DNA of 64,000 bases from Candidatus Bipolaricaulis sibiricus (GCA_004102645.1 CP034928.1:124001-188000); one strand, 5' to 3'. Shown: positions 23,568-31,749, numbered from the stretch's first letter. Made by a program: numbers and translations. The notes: a model not told the origin generated them from the letters alone.

Positions 23568-24099
23568 AGTGCTCCTTCACGTACGCGTACCCGGCTTCGA
23601 ACGCCTTCTGGTTGAGGTCGCGGGTGTGGGGGGGAACGGCGGCGAGCACGGCCCTGAGGAGGGCGTCCTTCGACACCGTCGGCACGGCGGCCGCGAGCGC
23701 GCCGAGGATGACCACGTTGGCCACGATCTTCCGCCCCAGGCCCTCCGCGAGGCGCGTTGCCGGGACAAGGAGCAACCGCACGTCCGTGCGCGGCTCGTGC
23801 TCCACGAGGTCCTCGTCCAAGATGAGCGTGCCCCCGGGCTGGATGTCGCGGCCGTAGGTCGTGTACGCCTCCTGGGACATGATGACGGCCACGTCCGGCG
23901 TTCCGACCACGGGGTAGTCCACCGAGGTGTCCGACACCACGACCTCGGCCGCGCAGGCGCCACCGCGGGCCTCCGGGCCGTAGGACTGGGTGAGGACGGC
24001 GTGCTTCCCATCGAAGATGACCGCACCCTGACCTGCGATGCGACCGGCGGAGATGATCCCTTGACCACCGAACCCGGCGAACCGGATTTCCTGACGCAT
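23554..24099 (-). CDS. korC: 2-oxoacid:ferredoxin oxidoreductase, gamma subunit
   Basis: This 181-residue subunit starts MRQEIRFAGFGGQGIISAGR, with GFGGQG being the family hallmark. YGPEARGGACAAEVVVS and a VANVVILGALAA helix follow. It completes the KorABCD set whose other genes lie 10-13 kb downstream in the same direction. It is the first gene of the operon, with 315 bp of non-coding DNA upstream. The separation from korDAB by the hydrogenase and Hdr genes is unusual and suggests that the whole block is expressed as one unit. Confidence 0.9.
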   Translation of the reverse strand: MRQEIRFAGFGGQGIISAGRIAGQGAVIFDGKHAVLTQSYGPEARGGACAAEVVVSDTSVDYPVVGTPDVAVIMSQEAYTTYGRDIQPGGTLILDEDLVEHEPRTDVRLLLVPATRLAEGLGRKIVANVVILGALAAAVPTVSKDALLRAVLAAVPPHTRDLNQKAFEAGYAYVKEHYREP

Positions 24100-24414
24100 G
24101 GTCCGCCTAAGATACCCCGCCCCCGGCGGCGCCACCATGACGGCGATCAGTCCTCCGCCTGATCGCGGACAGGAGCACCCGGGCGAAGACTTCCTCCGTG
24201 GCGGGGCACAGGCGCGCTGCTCCCCTCTGCCCCGCGATCGAGGAGCGACGGGGCACCGGCCTGTGGGATCAGCCTTCCGGTCAGCGTGAGCTTCCCCCAC
24301 CTTCCGTGATCTCCCTTCACCCGCCGTGGTTGTCCCGTCCGAGGGGAGGCGACGGTGCCGCGAGGGATCATGGTTGGACCGCCAACGATCGTCCCCGGCA
24401 CAGCCCAGGGATCT
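24100..24414. other. non-coding stretch between redox operon and AAA ATPase gene
   Basis: These 315 bp hold no credible gene on either strand. They contain the dyad at 24143-24166 and, being between a downstream-running operon and the 3' end of the AAA ATPase gene, should carry the operon promoter and the terminator of the ATPase gene. No strong hairpin with a T-tail was seen. Confidence 0.6.
24143..24166. promoter_or_regulatory. candidate operator: perfect 8-bp inverted repeat upstream of korC
   Basis: GCGATCAG, an 8-bp spacer and CTGATCGC form a perfect dyad 43 bp upstream of the korC start codon. A TATCTT hexamer lies between the dyad and the gene on the minus strand and could be a -10 box, but I see no convincing -35. 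The dyad is the best regulator-binding candidate for the redox operon. Confidence 0.5.
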
Positions 24415-25686
24415 CTAGGATCCTTTCTTACGACGAGGGTCCCTGGTCTTGGCGGACGCACTCCGCGCCGGATCGTCGGATGCCCAGCTCGAGACGTCCT
24501 GGCTGAGGAACCGTTCGAGGGGAATGCCATCCCCTCCCACCAAGAGCGGGCGCGCCTGCGGGTACTCCTTGAGAAAGAGACCCATCCCCGGCAGCGCATC
24601 GCGCCGTCGGCCGGCCTTCACCTCGATCGCCAGGAGTTGCCTGCCGATCTGGACCACGAAGTCCACCTCGCGATTCCCCTGCCGCCAGTAGTGCACCGCA
24701 CACGTCCCCGCCGCTCCTGCGTTGACCAGGTGAGCGCCCACTGCCGACTCCACGAGATGCCCCCAGAACTCCCGGTCCGCTTGCGCCTCCTCTGGCGACA
24801 GGCCGCTCGGGGCGGTGAGGAGCGCGGTGTTGTACGCCTGGAGCTTGGGGATCGAACCGCGCTGCCGGACCACGCTCCCCGAGTACTTGGGCAGCCCCGT
24901 CACCATCCCCGCCCCCGCCAGAAGATCGAGGTAGTGGGCAAGCGTGGTGGTGTTGCCCGCATCCTGGAGTTGGCCCAGCATCTTCGTGTAGGACAGGATC
25001 TGGCCGGAGTAGGTGCAGGCCAACTGGAACAGCTGCCGGAGCAAGGCTGGCTTGTCCACCCGCGTGAGGAGCAGGATGTCACGGGCGATCGTCGTCTCCA
25101 CCAACGAGTCCACGATGTACCGCCTCCAGCGGGCGGGATCGTCGGCGAGCTTGGCCCCGCCGGGGTACCCCCCGAAGTACAGGTACTCAGCCAGCGTGAA
25201 CCCGAACGCAGCCTTCATCTCGGCGAGCGACCAGTGCGGGACGTGGAGGAGCTCGAACCGGCCGGCCAGACTCTCCGAGAGTCCTTGTCCAACGAGCAGA
25301 GGCGCCGATCCGAGGAGAACCACCCGCAGCGGGACGGCGGTGGCGGTGTCCTCATCCCACAACCGCTTCACGGTCTCGGCCCACTGGGGGATCTTCTGGA
25401 TTTCGTCGAGGGCGAGGACGGCCCCTTGACGTCCGGCCTGGTGGGCCAACGCCCGGCCCACCTCCCACTGCTCGACGAGCCAGGTCCGGTCGCGCAGGGT
25501 TGGCTCGTCCGCTGACGCGTAGTGGGACGTCTCCCCCCATTCCTGAAGCACCTGACGCACGAGGGTGGTCTTCCCGGTCTGACGGGGACCCGCTACCACC
25601 TGCATGAACCGGCGCGGCTCGCCGAGCCGTCGTCGAAGCTCGAGCGCATGGGCGCGCGTGTAGTGCAGGTTCGAACACTTACTCAT
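24415..25686 (-). CDS. AAA_14/DUF4143 family ATPase with C-terminal nuclease-like domain
   Basis: This 423-residue protein of a widespread uncharacterised family has Walker A (AGPRQTGKTTLV near 32-43), Walker B (VLALDEIQKIP near 89-99), sensor LLGSAPLL, a winged-helix middle region (LLDLLAGAGMV-like segment) and a C-terminal DUF4143 part, REVDFVVQIGRQLLAIEVKAG, that looks like a PD-(D/E)XK fold. Such genes are often solitary and suspected to be stress or toxin-antitoxin-like elements. The start codon lies right at a palindromic promoter, suggesting autoregulation. Confidence 0.85.
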   Translation of the reverse strand: MSKCSNLHYTRAHALELRRRLGEPRRFMQVVAGPRQTGKTTLVRQVLQEWGETSHYASADEPTLRDRTWLVEQWEVGRALAHQAGRQGAVLALDEIQKIPQWAETVKRLWDEDTATAVPLRVVLLGSAPLLVGQGLSESLAGRFELLHVPHWSLAEMKAAFGFTLAEYLYFGGYPGGAKLADDPARWRRYIVDSLVETTIARDILLLTRVDKPALLRQLFQLACTYSGQILSYTKMLGQLQDAGNTTTLAHYLDLLAGAGMVTGLPKYSGSVVRQRGSIPKLQAYNTALLTAPSGLSPEEAQADREFWGHLVESAVGAHLVNAGAAGTCAVHYWRQGNREVDFVVQIGRQLLAIEVKAGRRRDALPGMGLFLKEYPQARPLLVGGDGIPLERFLSQDVSSWASDDPARSASAKTRDPRRKKGS

Positions 25687-25691
25687 GACAC

Positions 25692-25725
25692 TGAGTAAGT
25701 TTACTCAATAGCTTGAGTACTTCAA
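25692..25725 (-). promoter_or_regulatory. promoter with overlapping palindrome for the AAA ATPase gene
   Basis: On the minus strand TTGAAG (25725-25720) and TAAACT (25703-25698) are spaced by 16 bp. The -10 box lies inside a palindrome, TGAGTAA-GT-TTACTCA (25692-25707). The half-site GAGTAAG recurs at the start codon itself (ATGAGTAAGTG) and ACTCAAG upstream. This AT-rich cluster sits in GC-rich DNA and is a likely autoregulatory site. Confidence 0.6.
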
Positions 25726-26020
25726 CGGCCCTGACCCCGATCACCCCCATGAGCAAACTGCCCGATGCTGATCCCACCTTTTGTTCGGCCGGAGAGCAGC
25801 CCGCGTGGGAGTCCGATGGTCCGTGGGCAGTCACGCAAGCAGCCTGTGGGAGTACAGGAAGCATCGGCATCGCGTGTCCGACGAGCGAGGTGACACCACG
25901 CTCTCCCCACCGGTGGGGGGCGCCGAGAACGGGAGAGGGACGTAGGCTGCGGAGAACCTGCCCCATCGAAGGTCGGTCCCTATCCGAGCGTGCTGACGAC
26001 AGGGGTTCCCACAAGGGCTG
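25726..26020. other. intergenic stretch, nothing recognised
   Basis: The short frames present here have no family resemblance, no good ribosome site and no repeat or hairpin of note. It separates the AAA ATPase gene from the last gene of the defence island. Confidence 0.5.
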
Positions 26021-27031
26021 CTAGGATGGGCGTGGGGAACCCTCAGGCGCGGGCTTGCCGGGATGCCGCACAACCAACCGCGCGGCGAGCTTCAGGGCGT
26101 CGACGGGCCAGTAGGCGGGGGGTCGCGGGCGGTGCACCCCCGGGCGGCCCTCCTCCGGCCGGCAGTTCAGGATCGCAGTCGTCCATCGGTCGGGCACCGC
26201 GCCGCGCCCGTAGACCGCGCCCAGGAGGGCTCCGGCGATGCAGGCGTTCGTGTCCGTGTCCCCCCCGCGCATCACCGTGTCCACGACCCCCTCCTCGAGG
26301 TCCGCGGCGTGCAGAAGCTGCCAGAACGCGTTACGAAACGCGGTCAGCACCCACCCCTGCTGGCGGGTGTAGTCCGCCGGCGGGGCGGACGCGGCACCGG
26401 CCAGCGCGTCCCGAACGCTCCCTGCCACGTTCATCTCCGCTGCCCACTTCTCCACCTGGGCGTGGAGCTCGGCCGGGGAGCAGCCCGTCCGGACGGCGTG
26501 GGCAATGGCCATCGCGAACAGGGCGTTCGTCTCGAGGCACACCGGGTGCGGGTGGGTGAGCGCCGCGTCCTGGCGGGCCCACTCCGCCACCTGCCCGAGA
26601 TCGTGGTTCGCGCCGAAGATCCCGAGCGGGCTCACCCGCATGAGGGCCCCGTTGGCCTGGCTCGCCGGGTTCGGCGTTCCCAGAAGGCCCGTCCGCACCG
26701 TGGTGCCGCAGTCGAACGGCTCGGAGCGGAGCCATTCCTGGTACGCCCGCCGCGCTTCGGCGGGGTCGTACACCCCCACCCGGACCAGGGTTCGGGCAAG
26801 CGCCAGAGCCATCTCCGAGTCGTCCGTGGGCTGGCCGGCCAGGGTGTCCCACGTGCCTCCATCCACCAGGTCACGCACGCCGGCCGGGTAGTGCCGCCGG
26901 ATCTCTTCGGGCCCCAGGAACTCCACGAGGCTTCCCAGCGCGTCCCCCGCGAGTTGCCCGAGCAGACACCCCCGGGCCCGCGCGACCATCGCTTCGCTCT
27001 CGCTCTGTCTCGTCCGTGGGAACGCGATCAC
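26021..27031 (-). CDS. ADP-ribosylglycohydrolase (DraG/ARH family)
   Basis: This 336-residue enzyme should remove ADP-ribose from proteins, nucleic acids or small molecules. It carries both metal-binding signatures: RGCLLGQLAGDALGSLVEF with QPTDDSEMALALAR near the N-terminus, and MRGGDTDTNACIAGALLGA near the C-terminus. Its GTG start overlaps the stop of mcrC (GTGA), so it is made together with the McrBC restriction system. Known DraG relatives reverse nitrogenase reductase modification, but no nitrogenase gene is here. A role in countering or resetting ADP-ribosylation during defence is inference. Confidence 0.9.
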   Translation of the reverse strand: MIAFPRTRQSESEAMVARARGCLLGQLAGDALGSLVEFLGPEEIRRHYPAGVRDLVDGGTWDTLAGQPTDDSEMALALARTLVRVGVYDPAEARRAYQEWLRSEPFDCGTTVRTGLLGTPNPASQANGALMRVSPLGIFGANHDLGQVAEWARQDAALTHPHPVCLETNALFAMAIAHAVRTGCSPAELHAQVEKWAAEMNVAGSVRDALAGAASAPPADYTRQQGWVLTAFRNAFWQLLHAADLEEGVVDTVMRGGDTDTNACIAGALLGAVYGRGAVPDRWTTAILNCRPEEGRPGVHRPRPPAYWPVDALKLAARLVVRHPGKPAPEGSPRPS

Positions 27032-28281
27032 CGCTCCCCCCCAACCTGGCCACGCTGCGCGCCGACTGTCGGATGGCTGGGGTGACGTGCGGCCAGCCCG
27101 CTGGCCAGCTCGCGCAGGGCCAGAACCCCTTGTCCACCTATGTCCACGGTGCGAACGTGGACGGTGTAGCCCGCGAGCTCCAGCTGTGCATCCACCACCT
27201 CATTCACCTGGGGGTAGACGAGCACCACAGGGGCTCGCAGAGCCACCGCGTACGTGAACGCCTGGTACAGGTCTCCGCTCAGGAACCGCTCCGTCTCGCG
27301 GTGCCCGGTCGTCGGTCGCTTGTACTTGGCGTCCACGACCAGCCAGGGCCTCTCTCGGGGGCCCACGACGTTGTCCGGCCTGAACGCCACGGAATCGGGC
27401 GGGCCGCCCTCCACCACCGTGATCCGATCACCATATTGCGGCTGGCCCCGGTGCTCTCCGGGGAACGCCTCCCGCAGCGCCCGCTCCACGGCCTTCTCGA
27501 AAAGCGTGTTCAGCGGGAAGAAGAACGACGAGCCGACGACCCCGCCCGGGGAGAGTTCCATCCCCAGGCACTCCACCACCAGCCGGCACAGCTCCAGCGC
27601 CGGCCGGTAGTGGACGTTGAGCCGATCCCAGCGGATCCGGTCGAAGGCGGCTCGGGTCGGGGTCACGAGCGTAACCTGGCGGAAAGCCGCCAGCGATCGG
27701 CAGATCCAACGCCGGGTAGGCTCAGTCAACGGGCTCCCCGCGAGGAGCTCCAGAGTCCCGCGCAGGATCCGGTTCTCCTCGGTGTCGAGCACGAAGTCGG
27801 AGAACCGACAGGGAATCAGGCCGGGGTTCTCTGCCCGCAGCGCAAGGCGCCCGAAGTCGATCCGCCCTCGGACGTAGGGGATGTCGTCGTCCACCTCTCG
27901 GTACCCCTGGCGCAGCCCCTGAGCGAGCAGGCGTTCGACCTCCAACGACAGGAAGAGAGCGAGCCAATCCTGGGGTTCGTCCTCGGCAAGCGCAGCAGCC
28001 TCGCGGAAGAGGTCCGGAGTCACTCCCAGATCCAGCGCATAGGCGGCGAGCTCGATCAAGCTTCGCACCGGCCACCGCGGCCGCACGACCACGGTGAGAT
28101 CGGGAGACAGGGAGACGAGGCCCACCGCGCCACCCCGCGGTCCGACGCGGGCCTCGTGCGGCCCGAGCCACTGCACGTCGAGCGCGTCCTCCATCCGCCG
28201 CAGCGTCGCCGCCTCGGCCGGGGTCAGGCGGACGGTCTCCCCTTGCCCCCACTCCCGGAGCTCGACCACCCTGGGAGTCAT
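27028..28281 (-). CDS. mcrC: McrC-family nuclease subunit of a McrBC-type restriction system
   Basis: This 417-residue partner of the McrB GTPase supplies the PD-(D/E)XK nuclease. The catalytic core is visible as FRPDNVV, then WLVVDAKYK, followed by DLYQAFTYA. The N-terminal segments VVVRPRWPVRSLIELAAYAL and DDDIPYVRGRID match McrC. Overlaps of 4 bp with mcrB upstream and the ADP-ribosylglycohydrolase gene downstream indicate translational coupling. It should cut DNA bearing the modification recognised by its McrB. Confidence 0.88.
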   Translation of the reverse strand: MTPRVVELREWGQGETVRLTPAEAATLRRMEDALDVQWLGPHEARVGPRGGAVGLVSLSPDLTVVVRPRWPVRSLIELAAYALDLGVTPDLFREAAALAEDEPQDWLALFLSLEVERLLAQGLRQGYREVDDDIPYVRGRIDFGRLALRAENPGLIPCRFSDFVLDTEENRILRGTLELLAGSPLTEPTRRWICRSLAAFRQVTLVTPTRAAFDRIRWDRLNVHYRPALELCRLVVECLGMELSPGGVVGSSFFFPLNTLFEKAVERALREAFPGEHRGQPQYGDRITVVEGGPPDSVAFRPDNVVGPRERPWLVVDAKYKRPTTGHRETERFLSGDLYQAFTYAVALRAPVVLVYPQVNEVVDAQLELAGYTVHVRTVDIGGQGVLALRELASGLAARHPSHPTVGAQRGQVGGER

Positions 28282-30458
28282 GCGTTCAGGAACACCTCAC
28301 GCAGCCTCTCGACCTCGTCGGGCCGGGCGTAGAGATGCTCGGCGAGCACCGGGCAGAGCTGCCACTCCCACACGGGTTCGAACCCCTCCTGCGCGATCCG
28401 ACGGTCCATGAGGTACGTATGGCCTACCAGTCGGTGCGCATCGAGCAGTACCCGGAGTGCGTCGTTCAGCGCGACGAGCTTCCGGGCGGCCTTCTCCCCT
28501 GTGACGGCGTCGCCCTGCCGCTCCCACCAGCGGCGGAGGAGTTCGGGATCCGGATCGAAACGGATCTCCAGGAATCGACGGCGGAGCGCCGCGTCCACGA
28601 TCGCGATCGAGCGGTCCGCGGTGTTCATCGTGCCGACGATGAGCAGCTTCTCTGGGATCCAGAACTCCTCCCCCGAGTACGGGAGGCGGATCGCCCCGTC
28701 CTTTCCACGGTACTCGACGCAGTACAGGACCTCGCCGAGGACCCGCGGCAGGTTGGCGCGGTTGATCTCGTCGATGATGAGGACGAACTGGGCCTCTGGG
28801 TCGGCTGTTGCCTCCTGGCACAGCGCCTTGAGGGCGCCGGGGACGATCTCGTAGCGCACGCCACCGCCCTCCCCGATCCGGGGCCGGATCCCCTCCATGA
28901 AGTCCTCGTAGCCGTAGGTAGGGTGGAACTGCACGACTTCGATGTGCTCCTCGTCCACGGCCAGTGCCTCCGCCAGCTTCCGCGCCACGAACGTCTTCCC
29001 CGTTCCCGGCGGGCCGGAGAACAAGAGCGGTTTGCCCCGGGAGGCGGTGTTGAGAAGGCGTTTGGCCCGTTCTGGAGGCCAGAGAAGGGCCTTCGCCAGG
29101 CGCTCTGAAGAGGGTCGGCCGCCATTGGGATGAGGCTCGCGTCCTGTTAGGAGGTACAGGAAGCTCTGGGCATCGATCATGTCTCGAGCCGGTACTCCGC
29201 GCTCGCTTAGCGCCTGGAGGGTGTTCTGGACAAGCGAGCAGACCTCCGCATACCGGCGGCCACCGCCGGCGCTGGGCCAACGCACGCCGAGCTCTTCCAG
29301 CCCTCGTTGCAGACTGCCGGCATGGTAGAACGTGTACTGCTTCGGGTCATAGGCTCCGAGAATCAGTCCGACGAACTGGAGAGAGGGTTGTCTCACCTTC
29401 CACCCCGGCTCGAACCCGCCCCCATCCCGCAGATGGACCTGGATCTGCTCCATCTCCTCTCGGAAGCGGTCCACCCGCTCGCTCAGCGAGGGGTCCTCGG
29501 CGACGAGGGCACGGAACGCCGACCTGAGCTCCTCGCCAAGCCCCGTGTCCACGGCTCGGGGAATCCATGTGAAGTGGGGCAGGCCCCACCTCCCCCCTGT
29601 GAGGTTGGCGATGGCACCGAGGAGATCGAGACCCGAGTTGTCCAACCTGCGCCGCACTTCGGCTGCCGTCCCTTCATCCAGGCCAAGTTCCTCGGGCTCA
29701 AGTTCTCCCCGGAAGAACCTGGCAAGCAGGTCGGGAAAGCTCGGAGCGTCGAGCGATGCTTTCGACAGGAGAGCGCTCACAAGGAGGTGGACCGCCACCT
29801 TGTAGTCACGCTCCCGACGTGCGTACTCGGGTGTCGAGAGGAATCTCGTGAACCACTCAGCATCCTCGGGCTCGATCACCGGCAGCCCCTCGTCGCTCTC
29901 TGTAAGCAGCGAGAACAGCAAGTCCAAGGTCCAGAGGTCAGTTCCGAGGCTGTCACGAAGGCGGACGATGACCCCATTGACCCGCTCGTAGATCTGCCCC
30001 TTGCTGGCGCCCCGGGGCGCAGCCGGCCAAACCCCCAGCCGCTTAAGCGCAACCTCGGATCGTCCGTTCCAGACCCCATAACGGTCCGGGTAGGCCACCA
30101 GCAGGATCGCACTGGCGATGCCCGGTCCCAGTCCGCGGACGGACTGCAGCGCCTGGGCGAACCGTGGTGCCAGGGGTTGGCCTTCGTCCACAAGGAGGGC
30201 GAGCCCGCGGCGGAGGGCCTCCATGTCCGCGGTGAGGTTCGAAGCCATCCGATGAAGCCCGCCCCAGTGCTGGTTGTTCTCGAAGCGCAGGAACGACACA
30301 AACTCCTCCGCCGTGATCCGCTGCACCCCCTCCGGCCGGAACATCAGCCCGTACCTTCCCAGGACACGCTCCTTGGCCACCAGCGTTGGATCCGCTGGGT
30401 CCAAGGCGCTCAGCATCTCACGCAGCTTCGCCACCGCGCTTTCGTAGTCCGCGTTCAC
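28278..30458 (-). CDS. mcrB: McrB-family AAA+ GTPase with a large N-terminal specificity region
   Basis: In this 726-residue protein the AAA+ GTPase domain occupies the C-terminal part: Walker A SGPPGTGKTFVARKLAEAL near 485-503, VLIIDEINRANLPRVLGE (Walker B), and GTMNTADRSIAIVDAALRRR (McrB consensus MNTADRS). The first roughly 450 residues are variable. They contain a helix-hairpin-helix-like VRGLGPGIASAILLV and a segment QFVGLILGAYDPKQYTFYH that resembles EVE/PUA-like modified-base readers only loosely. It shares 4-bp overlaps with the DUF91 gene and mcrC. Confidence 0.88.
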   Translation of the reverse strand: MNADYESAVAKLREMLSALDPADPTLVAKERVLGRYGLMFRPEGVQRITAEEFVSFLRFENNQHWGGLHRMASNLTADMEALRRGLALLVDEGQPLAPRFAQALQSVRGLGPGIASAILLVAYPDRYGVWNGRSEVALKRLGVWPAAPRGASKGQIYERVNGVIVRLRDSLGTDLWTLDLLFSLLTESDEGLPVIEPEDAEWFTRFLSTPEYARRERDYKVAVHLLVSALLSKASLDAPSFPDLLARFFRGELEPEELGLDEGTAAEVRRRLDNSGLDLLGAIANLTGGRWGLPHFTWIPRAVDTGLGEELRSAFRALVAEDPSLSERVDRFREEMEQIQVHLRDGGGFEPGWKVRQPSLQFVGLILGAYDPKQYTFYHAGSLQRGLEELGVRWPSAGGGRRYAEVCSLVQNTLQALSERGVPARDMIDAQSFLYLLTGREPHPNGGRPSSERLAKALLWPPERAKRLLNTASRGKPLLFSGPPGTGKTFVARKLAEALAVDEEHIEVVQFHPTYGYEDFMEGIRPRIGEGGGVRYEIVPGALKALCQEATADPEAQFVLIIDEINRANLPRVLGEVLYCVEYRGKDGAIRLPYSGEEFWIPEKLLIVGTMNTADRSIAIVDAALRRRFLEIRFDPDPELLRRWWERQGDAVTGEKAARKLVALNDALRVLLDAHRLVGHTYLMDRRIAQEGFEPVWEWQLCPVLAEHLYARPDEVERLREVFLNA

Positions 30459-31571
30459 GTGTCTCCTCCTCCGGCCCGCCAGTCCCGTTCATCTGGAGCC
30501 TCGCCGCCCTTGCGCGAGCATTCACCCGGGGTGTTCCCGACTTGAGCCTCAAGCCACCTGTTTCCCTCCGGCCTCTTTGCTCCGTCCCCCTCGGATTCCT
30601 CCACAGAACTACGGACCCGGGCGAACAGGCGGTCGAGGCCCTCTACGAAACGGTCCACGCCGTCCGTCGAAAGCGTGAGGCGCTTGTTCCGGCCGAGCTC
30701 CCTGGTCACCTCCTCCTCGGTCAGCGGTGGGAAGAACTCGGCGAACGCCTCGGGAGCAAGCCAGCCCCGCAGCTCCCCTGCTCTTGTTGGGCGGGTCTCG
30801 ATTGTGTAGAGCATCCGCGAGCGGTTGGCCTGCGGCGTGATCATGAGGGACCTCTTCCACGGTCGCAGGTAGAGGCCATGGCGCCTGGCCGCGTCGGTCA
30901 GTCTGCGGAACTCCATCCCCATTCCGTTGACCTCGGCGTCTGCCAGAAGCTCCTCCACGGACCGCGCCGTCCACTTGCGCGGTCCCGTCACCGGTGTCTC
31001 CACCTCCGAGAGCTCCCGAACGAGCACCCGTTGGCCACTCCCGAGTTCGTAGGCCTCGAACGTGACCGCCTTGATGGCAACCCCGTATCGCCGCGCCAGA
31101 AACCCCGCGACCCTGTCCAGGCTTGGGTCCCGACTCAAGCCGACCACGCACACGCGGAGTTCCCACTCGCCTTCCTCGTCCTCCTCAAGGAGCTCCTCAA
31201 CGGTTTCCCCCTCGGGTTTCCCCCTCGTCCTTCCCGGGCTCACCGAGGTAGTCCCTGACCTTGTCTCGGAGCTCTTCGGCCGACATGGTGGCGATACACG
31301 ATGCGTAGTCGAGGGCTTGCGCGAGGGTGTCCCGGTACAGCCGGTCCCGCTTGATCTCGATCAGGATCCACCGGCCCTGGGGGTCCACGGCCAGGAGGTC
31401 AACGACCCCACCCTCCGTCTGCACCTGTCGACCAACGATGCGCAGTCCCGTCTCGACGAGGTCTGGATCCGCCTCAATCCACGACTCGAGCCGCTTCTCG
31501 AAGTCGATCGCCGCAGGCTGGACCCGCTCCGGCCCGGCCTCTCCTATCCGCCACACTCCCAGCTGGCCCAT
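30455..31571 (-). pseudogene. DUF91/NucS-like nuclease gene split by a 13-bp tandem duplication
   Basis: The 5' frame (ATG 31571, after GGAGGAGGCGATGGC) encodes MGQLGVWRIGEAGPERVQPA, then a NucS-like nuclease core (GGVVDLLAVD, ILIEIKRDRL, DTLAQALDYAS). It ends early at ETRGGNR. The second frame (GTG/ATG from 31243) continues with EELLEEDEEGEWELRVCVVG and VKAVTFEAYELGSGQRVLVREL-type sequence. Deleting one copy of a 13-bp repeat at 31203-31228 joins them exactly (GKDEGETVEELLEE) into one protein of about 370 residues, the usual fused layout. It is either inactivated, phase-variable, or made as two coupled chains. It overlaps mcrB by 4 bp. Confidence 0.8.
31203..31228. repeat. 13-bp tandem duplication causing a frameshift
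   Basis: On the plus strand GTTTCCCCCTCGG (31203-31215) is followed at once by GTTTCCCCCTCGT (31216-31228). Twelve of 13 bases match. Thirteen is not a multiple of three, so the copy number decides the reading frame of the DUF91 nuclease gene. Confidence 0.9.
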
Positions 31572-31646
31572 GCCATCGCCTCCTCCATCCAAGGAACGAA
31601 ATCCTACACCTAACCCAACCTGCCCAGTGCAACCTGCGCGTTGCCC

Positions 31647-31674
31647 TTGACAGAGGCCCGGCAAGTCCTACAAT
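31647..31674 (+). promoter_or_regulatory. sigma-70 promoter on the plus strand in an otherwise minus-strand island
   Basis: A perfect TTGACA at 31647-31652, a 16-bp spacer and TACAAT at 31669-31674 lie in a 178-bp intergenic gap. No plus-strand protein gene follows. The predicted start near 31681 leads into a short hairpin-terminated RNA. Confidence 0.7.
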
Positions 31675-31680
31675 AAAGGC

Positions 31681-31749
31681 GTCCTCTACTCATAGAAGGG
31701 GATTCGCCAAGGTCTCGGCCGCTGAACCGCAATCAGCGGCCACGTTGTT
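31681..31749 (+). ncRNA. predicted small RNA with its own promoter and terminator
   Basis: About 70 nt run from the predicted start to a terminator. The terminator stem is GGCCGCTGA (31717-31725) paired with TCAGCGGCC (31733-31741), a perfect 9-bp stem with a 7-nt loop, followed by ACGTTGTTT. The RNA contains no start codon with a ribosome site. It converges on the 3' end of the small protein gene at 31750-32187 and runs against the direction of the whole island. A regulatory or antisense role is inference. Confidence 0.55.

Noticed and set aside
21489-23615. A 708-codon plus-strand frame opposite hdrA
   Set aside because: HdrA motifs on the minus strand are unambiguous; the opposite frame has no recognisable domain.
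8150-24099. HdrABC/Mvh genes read as evidence for a methanogenic archaeon
   Set aside because: No methanogenesis genes are present, ribosome sites and the sigma-70 factor are bacterial, and Hdr/Mvh modules are widespread in anaerobic bacteria.
26021-27031. The DraG-like gene as a nitrogenase regulator
   Set aside because: No nif genes or DraT are in the window, and the gene is coupled to McrBC instead.
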